Positions 31,382 to 38,416 of a DNA stretch of 64,000 nucleotides are shown piece by piece. Made by a program: the position numbers and the translations under genes. Position 1 is the stretch's first letter, and the number at the start of each line of letters is the position of its first letter. The notes under the pieces are model-generated. The model was not told the DNA's origin, searched no databases, and saw only the letters and a list, made by a program, of their open reading frames with translations. This stretch comes from Candidatus Fukatsuia endosymbiont of Tuberolachnus salignus (GTDB lineage Bacteria > Pseudomonadota > Gammaproteobacteria > Enterobacterales > Enterobacteriaceae), in assembly GCF_964030845.1 (NCBI RefSeq), contig NZ_OZ034983.1, forward strand, positions 2,046,001 through 2,110,000, given 5' to 3'.

Positions 31382-31960
31382 TTACATCTGGTCTTCCGCG
31401 TAAATGCCCGCAGAAATCACCGCGCCACCGATACGCCGTTTGCCGTAGCCGATCGGCACCGGATTGCCTTGCGCAGTGGAATTGACGGGGCCGCCAAAGG
31501 CGTAGCTCGGCTTGTTATCAGGGTCCTCACGGCGTGATAACCCGCTTTGTTGTGGTGACAGCATCTGGATAACCCCGCCGACCATCATGGAAATGCCCAC
31601 AGGGGCTAAGAATTGAGCGCCGGGGATAAATGACGCCGCCACTAACATCGCACCGATAATGGTTTGAAACAAGCCGCCCCGTTTGCTGCCGATAATCACC
31701 GGGGCAATGCGAATATCCTGGCTGCCGTGGGCGCTGGCTAATTCCTCTTTGCCAATATTACGCTGGCCGTTAAATACTGCAAAGGTCAGGCCTTGTGCTT
31801 GACTGCGTAACATAAATTGCTCAAACCCAGGCAGGATAACCGACAGCGCTTTGATCGCTTCTCTCGGCGTCTCTACCGCGAGTTGATGTACACGGCCAAA
31901 CAGGTGCCCGAGTTTTCCGTACAGGCGGATTGTTCGTAACGGTTGGTGGAATCCTGCCAT
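31382..31960 (-). CDS. Tail assembly protein I
   Basis: 192 aa of the lambda I family (phage tail assembly, required for the tail tip). It contains RTIRLYGKLGHLFGR, a hydrophobic Gly/Ala-rich segment (IIGAMLVAASFIPGAQFLAPVG) and the family ending PVPIGYGKRRIGGAVISAGI. In lambda it sits between K and J. Here both junctions are interrupted by cargo. Confidence 0.88.
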   Translation of the reverse strand: MAGFHQPLRTIRLYGKLGHLFGRVHQLAVETPREAIKALSVILPGFEQFMLRSQAQGLTFAVFNGQRNIGKEELASAHGSQDIRIAPVIIGSKRGGLFQTIIGAMLVAASFIPGAQFLAPVGISMMVGGVIQMLSPQQSGLSRREDPDNKPSYAFGGPVNSTAQGNPVPIGYGKRRIGGAVISAGIYAEDQM

Positions 31961-31980
31961 GGTATTGGCTCCCGAAAAAT

Positions 31981-32002
31981 AAAAAAGGCTGCAGGGGCAG
32001 CC
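31981..32002 (-). terminator. Intrinsic terminator upstream of I
   Basis: Minus-strand GGCTGC CCCT GCAGCC followed by TTTTTT, between the NLS cargo gene and gene I. Confidence 0.75.
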
Positions 32003-32044
32003 CTTGTTCAGAGTTAATGTGATATTAATCCTGAGGTTTTGAGT

Positions 32045-32608
32045 TTATTCTTTTTTAGGTTTTTGCCAGTTAGAAACAGTGCTTGATTTTAGATTTAATT
32101 TCTTGCGAACAAACTTTTGAGTTGATGTTGGATAAGGCTCTATGAGGTCGACAAATTTTTCTTGTATTTTTTTGTTAAATGAACACCTAGGTGTATTACA
32201 GAGACCAGTTTCGGTACTAACCGGATGAATAACGTTATCTTTATGGCTCGCCTGTAATTTTTGTATTTTTTTTATTTGAGCTCGCATAAATGGATCATTC
32301 AAAGGAGAGCTAGCCTTCCTATTAGAAACCCTAACTAGTGAGCTTGCTTTTTCATCGAAGGAATTTGGAGAATCAGAAGGTTTTATACGTTTTGCTGATT
32401 GATGAGTACGATCATCTACAGGTCTTTTTTTGGAAGCTCTAAGCTCATTTCTACCAGTTAAACTCTCGCTTTCAGCTCTCACTAGAGGATTGGCTGGCAT
32501 ATCCTCAACATTACGACTTTTTCTCAATCCCCCTAAATAGCCACCTTGCTTTGTAATACTAAGCGGGAATGAAATCGGGTATAAGGGTCTAGCGTACGGC
32601 AGGTACAA
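32045..32608 (-). CDS. Putative nuclear-targeted effector with bipartite NLS
   Basis: 187 aa, basic and Ser-rich, with no known family. Residues 61-76 (KR, ten residues, KRIK) match the classical bipartite nuclear localisation signal. The last 30 residues (STQKFVRKKLNLKSSTVSNW then basic) look like a small helix-turn-helix. Start choice is open: TTG 32608; ATT 32614, which aligns with the lipase gene start through a shared upstream sequence; or ATG 32500. It lies between tail genes K and I in AT-rich DNA. Confidence 0.5.
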   Translation of the reverse strand: MYLPYARPLYPISFPLSITKQGGYLGGLRKSRNVEDMPANPLVRAESESLTGRNELRASKKRPVDDRTHQSAKRIKPSDSPNSFDEKASSLVRVSNRKASSPLNDPFMRAQIKKIQKLQASHKDNVIHPVSTETGLCNTPRCSFNKKIQEKFVDLIEPYPTSTQKFVRKKLNLKSSTVSNWQKPKKE

Positions 32609-32757
32609 TAAAATGTTAATCTCTCTTAATTGTATGGATTATCAACAATAATGCCCTGTTTGATCATATTATGTACAATAGAATTACGTAATAAAATATA
32701 ACGAATGTTACAGAACCCTCAGCGAGAACACTTGAATATCAGGTAGGGAGACGCTGT

Positions 32758-32896
32758 TTACTCTGTCTTACTTGCCACGATAGGTAAAGCTGGTTTGTTA
32801 ACTTTAAAAGCCGCATAAGTTTCACTGTCAAAGAGTGACAATGATTCAATTTGTTCCACAGGCAAAACACGCGGGTATTGATATAGCGGCACGATT
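32758..32896 (-). pseudogene. Unidentified C-terminal gene fragment
   Basis: One minus-strand frame reads PLYQYPRVLPVEQIESLSLF and continues to a stop at 32758 with normal protein composition. Stops interrupt it upstream of about 32896. It looks like the end of a cargo gene destroyed by rearrangement. The longer overlapping 62-codon frame on this strand is probably a shadow of it. Confidence 0.3.
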
Positions 32897-33024
32897 TAAT
32901 TTTAATTGGCATACAAATATGAGCCACTCTGTAGATTTAATCCTCAATGTATCCGTTAAGAAATCAAAATTAAATCTTACAGCTATATCAAGGTAATCGT
33001 ATCTAAATCCCATTGACGACACCA

Positions 33025-33128
33025 TATAGCAGGCGCCATGTAACGTGATCTCTTTTGTTAATAAATATTATTTAATATCAATATGTTATTGCTGATTTTT
33101 ATAATCAACTTATACGGCCCCTGCTATA
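33025..33128. repeat. 104-bp MITE, copy 1
   Basis: Inverted ends TATAGCAGGCGCC / GGCCCCTGCTATA enclose an AT-rich core. It is nearly identical to 36766-36869. It sits at the 3' end of the lipase-like gene and supplies that gene's last codons and stop. Confidence 0.85.
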
Positions 33129-34088
33129 TGATAGAACGTGTTCAAAAAAATGAACGTGACGAGCTGCCCCCGCGTTTTTCCTAGAAACGTTCGTCTGCAA
33201 AGTAGTATTGTTACCTACATGAATTAACCAACTAAACCATCGCTGAACAGTATTTATTACATCTCCCTCGATCAGATAATGTCTTATCTTCGCTGTCCCT
33301 TTTTTAGCGTGGTCTAGAGTCCCCAATTTCCTGCACACTTCTTTCTGAGTAGCCGTACCCCATTTTGCGCTACAAAAACATTCTGCTTTTATTGGTTTTC
33401 CCTCTGTATAGTTCATCACCGCAGCATAAGCAGCTTCTCCACCTCCTTTAGAATGGCCTGACGTCGATACATTGAAACCTTCATATCGAGGATCCGTATT
33501 CAAGATATTGATAAGCCTTCCTGTTAAGATTGCTGCTTGACAATAGCTTCTAGGCATTTTGTTGTCTATTGCGTTGGTTATGTTGTTTATCCATTGTTGT
33601 GAGGTGCTCACCGCATTGCCCCAAGAGCGTGTTAAAATTTCTCCAGCAGTTTCACCACTACTGGAACCACCAAAAACAACGCGTATTTCTTTATCATTTT
33701 TGTTATAAAACACATAAGCAACCAATCCTGAACTTTTATCCATTAACATGCCGTTAGCAGCGTTAAACGTTAGTTCCTTTGTAGCCAAACTGTTGGCAAG
33801 TTCTTTTTGCAGTGTCCAGTTTGGACCATAATCTTTTAAGTCTCCCTCACTTCTCATATAGGAATAATTAGCCAAAGCGACATTTGCAATCAATTCGCCC
33901 AATTCGCCCTCCTGTAATTGAAAATTGCTTGTCGATACAACCGTTAGACCAGGCGGTGTTAAGTTTATATTTTGATTACCAATACTCTCAATATTCCTTA
34001 GGCTAGCAGGAAGACGAGGAAGAAGTTGATTAGTTGAGGTATTGCCGGGGGGCTGGGGTTGAAAAGAACAACTAGGTGATTGATGCAT
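33105..34088 (-). CDS. Lipase-like (alpha/beta hydrolase) putative effector
   Basis: 327 aa from ATG 34088. GHSKG at 211-215 is the nucleophile elbow (Ser213) of class 3 lipases. Candidate partners are Asp276 (IEGDVINT) and a His near 311-317 (HVHFFEH). The N-terminal 50 residues are Pro/Ser/Asn-rich with no hydrophobic signal and include PASLRNI, a motif shared with the protein at 36277. The last eight or so residues are encoded by an inserted MITE, so the original C-terminus is lost, but the triad survives. It lies between tail genes K and I. Host-directed lipase activity is inferred. Confidence 0.6.
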   Translation of the reverse strand: MHQSPSCSFQPQPPGNTSTNQLLPRLPASLRNIESIGNQNINLTPPGLTVVSTSNFQLQEGELGELIANVALANYSYMRSEGDLKDYGPNWTLQKELANSLATKELTFNAANGMLMDKSSGLVAYVFYNKNDKEIRVVFGGSSSGETAGEILTRSWGNAVSTSQQWINNITNAIDNKMPRSYCQAAILTGRLINILNTDPRYEGFNVSTSGHSKGGGEAAYAAVMNYTEGKPIKAECFCSAKWGTATQKEVCRKLGTLDHAKKGTAKIRHYLIEGDVINTVQRWFSWLIHVGNNTTLQTNVSRKNAGAARHVHFFEHVLSYSRGRIS

Positions 34089-34160
34089 TTTAATCTCTTT
34101 TAATTCAATATGATATAAGATATGATAATATCCAATCTAGCATACTACATGCAATATAAT

Positions 34161-34886
34161 TCACGCTAAATGATGTTGCAGTGTCCGATGCCTCACCACT
34201 TTCACCGTACGCTCTTGCCAATACCCGCCGTAAGGCACGCGCTGGCTGGGTTTACCATACAGATGATGCAGTAACATGCCGTCTGCCAGCAAAATTCCCG
34301 CATGATTGGCGACCGGTGCGGATACCTGCATCATCACTACATCACCTGGCTGGTATTCTCCGCTAAATTCACGAAATCCACATTGATACCAATTATCCAG
34401 ATACCTGTTTTCCTGACCTGATTCCCACCAAGGGTGATCTACCCGATAATCATGCAATTCAATGCCATGCGTCTGGCGAAAATAAGACAGTATCAACCCC
34501 CAACAGTCGGTATGCCCAAGGACAAATTCACGCCCTACCAGTGGTAGCTCACCCCGTGGCTGAATGGTGCGCACATCGCCTTCGGGCCAACTGACGATAT
34601 GCCAGGGCAGTTCGGTATGGTCACATTGTGCTCTGTCCAGCTCCTAGGGTTGACTCGTGGCATCGGGATGACTGTGCACGATCGCCATGACGGTGCCCCA
34701 ATTTTCGGCCTCCATGTAACCCTGAGGATCGAGATAAAACTGTTCTGTTGGTTTAGCGGCTAAATTGCGGCAAGGAAAATAACGTTCTCGCCGTGATTGC
34801 TGTGCGATGACACCACAACACTCAAAAGGATAAGCGGCAGCAGCATGAGCCAGCATCGCCTGTAGCGTTTTTTTACGCATCCTCAC
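34161..34886 (-). pseudogene. Tail assembly protein K, interrupted by an amber codon
   Basis: K-like protein with an N-terminal JAMM/Mov34 peptidase domain (HSHPD, metal-binding) and a C-terminal NlpC/P60 domain (HTDCWGLILSYF with the catalytic Cys, then NHAGILLADG with His). Both lie in one frame of 242 codons broken by a single TAG at 34644-34646 after DATSQP. The downstream part has an in-frame alternative start at 34574. In lambda K is one protein needed for tail tip assembly. Confidence 0.85.
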
Positions 34887-35635
34887 CTCTTGATCAGCGC
34901 GGAGCCTGGAAACCCGCCAAAAGGTAACGGATTATGTCTGCCGAAACGGTTTTTACATTCCACTAACCGGCCAGTGCATCTGTCCTGGGTCAGATCATCG
35001 GTGGGATCACCCTGCTCATCAAAATACTGGCTACCCGCATAATCACAGCCGCTGCCGCTGCGGTAGTCACCACGCATCGCCCAGGTGCACAGCGAATGAA
35101 TTTGCCGTGTAGGAATTAACAACCCTTGCAAATCCGCCGGGCTGGAGAGGGTAAACTCAACCATCTCGCTGGTTTCCATGGATTTACTGTCAATGGTGTA
35201 GACCTGGACTTTTTCTTGTGTCGGATCGTCTTCAGGATTGCCTTGTGGAAAATTACGCGCATCCAGATAATGTTTGAAGGTGTCGTGAATAATCACCTTG
35301 GCTTGTACCATGTCGTCAAATTTCAGGCACAGCGCAGTGATGCTGCCATCGAGGTTGGCAACGGTTAATCTGGGCTGTGCTTGTTGTCCATCACTGGCGG
35401 TTTCCAGTCCTTCTATCTGTACCGGCCAGGGAGCATATTCCTTACCTTGCCACCAGATGGATTTTGCGTTGAGCTTGGTTTCATCAGCTGCAGCGGTGGT
35501 CAGTTCTTCCGGTGTATGGGCTAAGGTATCCGCGTGGAAGCGTAAAATAGTTGCCTGGAACGCCGTGCCATCGACTTCGAACAGACGAATGCGATTGCCT
35601 GGCAACAGACGTTGCAGGTCAATGTGGGTTGTCAT
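34883..35635 (-). CDS. Minor tail protein L
   Basis: 250 aa of the phage minor tail L family. The C-terminal half has spaced cysteines (HSLCTWAMRG, GSGCDYAGSQYF, QDRCTGRLVECKNRFG) that in lambda L bind an iron-sulphur cluster. It ends four bases inside K and follows M, the normal lambda order. Confidence 0.9.
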   Translation of the reverse strand: MTTHIDLQRLLPGNRIRLFEVDGTAFQATILRFHADTLAHTPEELTTAAADETKLNAKSIWWQGKEYAPWPVQIEGLETASDGQQAQPRLTVANLDGSITALCLKFDDMVQAKVIIHDTFKHYLDARNFPQGNPEDDPTQEKVQVYTIDSKSMETSEMVEFTLSSPADLQGLLIPTRQIHSLCTWAMRGDYRSGSGCDYAGSQYFDEQGDPTDDLTQDRCTGRLVECKNRFGRHNPLPFGGFPGSALIKR

Positions 35636-35665
35636 GGTGTTACTCGCTAGTGGGGTTATGTGCTA

Positions 35666-36007
35666 CTAAGGCTGGAAGGTTTGCTCAAAGGTAAAGCTGA
35701 TGGACAGGATATTGCCACCCAAGGGGGTGACTCTGATGGAATCTGCTGCCACACGGTACAGACCCAGCACCCCATAGGGTGGCGTCCATAAGCAAGGCTG
35801 TGTACAGTGTTGGCGAATAAAGGTGAGCAATGGCAGCATGTTTTTTTCAGTGCCCTGAAAAGTCAGAGGCCATGACTGGCTTTCGGGGTTGATACCGTCG
35901 CCTGCGACCTGTTTATAGCCATCACCGAACTGCGCCACCCTGACGCGATGTAAAAAGCTGCCTTCCGGTGTACCTTGAGTACGCCAACTGAATGTTTTAA
36001 TTGCCAT
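35666..36007 (-). CDS. Minor tail protein M
   Basis: 113 aa, phage minor tail protein M family: FSWRTQGTPEGSF, VRVAQFGDGYKQVAGDGINP and a C-terminal ISFTFEQTF. It lies just upstream of L. In lambda it follows tape measure H; here an IS110 and a cargo gene separate them. Confidence 0.88.
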   Translation of the reverse strand: MAIKTFSWRTQGTPEGSFLHRVRVAQFGDGYKQVAGDGINPESQSWPLTFQGTEKNMLPLLTFIRQHCTQPCLWTPPYGVLGLYRVAADSIRVTPLGGNILSISFTFEQTFQP

Positions 36008-36073
36008 GATTCAATAAATTGCCTCGTGACCTTATTTGTGTCAAGGCATGTCAATATTAGCGTTGTGTATCTA

Positions 36074-36198
36074 TAGGGCAATCGCGCTATGTTTTATAAC
36101 CATATGATTATTAACTAATTTTAAAATTGCGTAGCGAGCGTACTATTTTTTAATTACTTGATTTTTAAAATAAAAATAACATAGCGCAATCGTCCTGT
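36074..36198. repeat. MITE-like inverted-repeat element
   Basis: About 125 bp bounded by AGGGCAATCGCGCTATGTT and the inverse AACATAGCGCAATCGTCCT, with an AT-rich core. It lies between M and the glycine-zipper cargo gene and fills most of the 270-bp gap. Different ends from the 104-bp family. Confidence 0.65.
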
Positions 36199-36276
36199 GT
36201 GTCTAACTAATAGATGCTTTTATGTTTATCATTGATTATAATAATTATTATATAACTAATTATTGAGAGAAAAAAT

Positions 36277-36765
36277 ATGGCATCTACCCTTGGTGCAAAT
36301 GCATCGTCATATACTGGGAGTCTTGGTACATTTGAACTATTAGATTTTGGGTCTGTTGGGGTTGTTGGGTCTCCTCAGAGGAGTGGTGCTCCCTCTCCCT
36401 CGAGCCTGAGAAATATTGCGTCAGAACCTGCCATGAATAAAAAGTCAGCTTCATTCTCTAAGCTGAAGATATTTATAAGAAAAATAACGCATGTTGGAAA
36501 GGCTTTGTGTATAGGTTTCGTTGAGGGTGTAAAGATCCTCCCCCATGCACTGGCGCTTGTTGCAGCTGGGGCTAGTCTGGGATTCATGATTGGAGCGGGA
36601 GTAGTGCCTGTGCCTGGTGGCGCGATCGCCGGAGCTGCTATCGGGGCCGCCGTTACAGCTGTTCCTGCAGGTATCTGTGTCATCGGTGCAGCTGCTGATG
36701 CATATAACAAATATAAAGATGAATACAGAAAAGCGAACGAACCGCTTCCTCCCCTTGTTCGCTAA
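36277..36765 (+). CDS. Glycine-zipper membrane-hairpin protein, putative effector
   Basis: 162 aa from ATG 36277 with GAGAG upstream. A Ser/Gly-rich polar N-terminus (includes PSSLRNI at 42-47) precedes a basic segment. Two Gly/Ala-rich hydrophobic helices follow at about 89-110 and 115-139, joined by PVPGG, with many GxxxG-type spacings. It lacks a cleavable signal. This design suits insertion into or pores in a target membrane. Opposite strand to the tail genes; its stop abuts a MITE. No family known. Confidence 0.55.
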   Translation: MASTLGANASSYTGSLGTFELLDFGSVGVVGSPQRSGAPSPSSLRNIASEPAMNKKSASFSKLKIFIRKITHVGKALCIGFVEGVKILPHALALVAAGASLGFMIGAGVVPVPGGAIAGAAIGAAVTAVPAGICVIGAAADAYNKYKDEYRKANEPLPPLVR

Positions 36766-36869
36766 TATAGCAGGCGCCATGTAACGTGATCACTTTTGTT
36801 AATAAATATTAATTAATATCAATATGTTATTTCTGATTTTCATAATCAACTTATACGGCCCCTGCTATA
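36766..36869. repeat. 104-bp MITE, copy 2
   Basis: Nearly identical to 33025-33128, same inverted ends TATAGCAGG. It begins at the base after the stop codon of the glycine-zipper gene. Confidence 0.85.
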
Positions 36870-36930
36870 CAAAATGCCCTCATATTACCTAAAAAATGTT
36901 CTCTTGATTATTAGGCAATGGGTTATTTGA

Positions 36931-37208
36931 TCACCCCCGCCCCTGCACAGCCAGCCATAAGGGCGTACCGGGCTTACTGAGCTGTTCACTGATAGTCGAC
37001 GTAATCGCCGTTTTGATTTGTTTTCGCAGAGCGGCGCTATCCTGTGTGCTTGGGCTGGATTGCTGTCCCATCCCTTGATTCAAAATATTAATATCCCCCA
37101 CGTTGATTGCTACCGCTGTAGCTTTCCCTTGCCTCCCCAATGAAGGGGGGGCACGGTGATTTTGTTTGGCGATGACTGACCGGGCCCCCTTCCGCATAAC
37201 CGCGCATC
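36931..37208 (-). pseudogene. Tape measure protein, 3' remnant
   Basis: Beyond the IS110, the minus strand reads MRGYAEGGPV in the frame that continues the tape measure. The usable frame to the stop at 36931 (KATAVAINVGDINILNQG, ending LSKPGTPLWLAVQGRG) is shifted relative to it, probably at the G7 run near 37144. The ending is typical of tape measure C-termini. It was severed from 38407-41190 by the insertion. Confidence 0.7.
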
Positions 37209-38416
37209 AGATACCGTCTTGCCCATCATGATGCAAGTGCTATTTTTGTATCGAATGGGATGCCTGATTTCAGCACACCATACGCCAGTTGGAGTAATTT
37301 GCGCATTGCTGCACAGACGCCCATTTTACCCCCTTTATGGCGTGATACGAGTCGTTGCCACTGTGCTTTCACTATCGGATTACAAGAAAGGGCAGCCAGA
37401 GCGGGCATATACAACGCTTTCCTGAGCTCGGTATGACCCCGTTTTGATAGGCGGCTCCGTCCTTTAAATAAACCTGATTCACAAAGTTTTGGGTTAAGCC
37501 CGGCATAGGCCACCACTGCCTTACTGTTAGTGAATTTTGACACATTACCCACATACGCCAGCAAACTGGCACTTAGTATTTCACCGATACCAGGAATACT
37601 CTCCAGCAACGCTTTATTTTTCTTTAAGTCAGGATCGTTATCGATATGGTTTTTTATTTTTTCTTTGGTGGCCTGGATTTGTTGTTTAAGTGCAGAAATG
37701 ATTTCAAGCAGTGAGGATTGAACGACATCGTCAGCCACTGATTGCCGATTTTCTTGCATTTGCCTCATTTCCTCTAAACTCTTTAGATGGCGTACTAGCG
37801 CGGTTAATTGACGTTCGCTCAAGGGAGGAGGAGTCCAGAGGACAGGTGTATGCAGTGCGCAGTAGCGCACTATCATTTTTGCATCCCCCTGATCCGTCTT
37901 GTTCCGACTCAGTTCACTCTCACCAAAGGCATGAATACGTGATGGGTTTTCTAGGCTGACGTCAATGCCATTATCAACTAAGAACATAGCCAGTGGAACA
38001 CTGTAACTCCCTGTGGCTTCGAGACAAATATGACAATCCCCGTAAGGGATAAGCCATTTCAGTAGTTGGCTAAATCCAGAGGGGGTATTCGGGAATGCTT
38101 TTGTTTTATACTTTTTTCTCTCTACCCACACTGCAACATCGAATTTTAATTTGGCAACATCAATACCCACTGCGGTCTTGTCCATGGCTGATTCTCCCAT
38201 GAAAAACAGATAATTAAATGATCGCCCCGACCTTCCTTATAAATACGTGCTCTTAGCACAAGATACCGTTCGGTCTTACAGGCGACGATAAATATGTCAC
38301 CGGGGTTTTATCTGACTGCACAAGCTTTAAGCCTAAGGGCGCAAACAAACTCTCCGGTGACATCCCAATGATCAGTTGGGGATCATCAACCTTTGAAAGT
38401 TAATAATCAAGATATA
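37209..38416 (-). mobile_element. IS110-family insertion splitting the tape measure gene
   Basis: About 1.2 kb between the tape measure sequence CTTTATGCCCT and its continuation GATGCGCGGTT. There are no terminal inverted repeats and no obvious target duplication, as usual for IS110. Boundaries are inferred from the broken gene, good to a few bases. Confidence 0.8.
37226..38185 (-). CDS. IS110 family transposase
   Basis: 319 aa from ATG 38185. It has the N-terminal DEDD RuvC-like domain (AVGIDVAKLKFDVAV; CLEATGSYSVPLA; KTDQGDAKMI) and the C-terminal Transposase_20 domain (LLESIPGIGEILSASLLA, AYAGLNPKLCESG) with its Ser-containing motif. It appears intact, so the element may still move. Confidence 0.93.
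   Translation of the reverse strand: MDKTAVGIDVAKLKFDVAVWVERKKYKTKAFPNTPSGFSQLLKWLIPYGDCHICLEATGSYSVPLAMFLVDNGIDVSLENPSRIHAFGESELSRNKTDQGDAKMIVRYCALHTPVLWTPPPLSERQLTALVRHLKSLEEMRQMQENRQSVADDVVQSSLLEIISALKQQIQATKEKIKNHIDNDPDLKKNKALLESIPGIGEILSASLLAYVGNVSKFTNSKAVVAYAGLNPKLCESGLFKGRSRLSKRGHTELRKALYMPALAALSCNPIVKAQWQRLVSRHKGGKMGVCAAMRKLLQLAYGVLKSGIPFDTKIALAS

Noticed and set aside
32739..32927. 62-codon minus-strand ORF
   Set aside because: Composition is poor and another frame in the same place reads as a better protein fragment.
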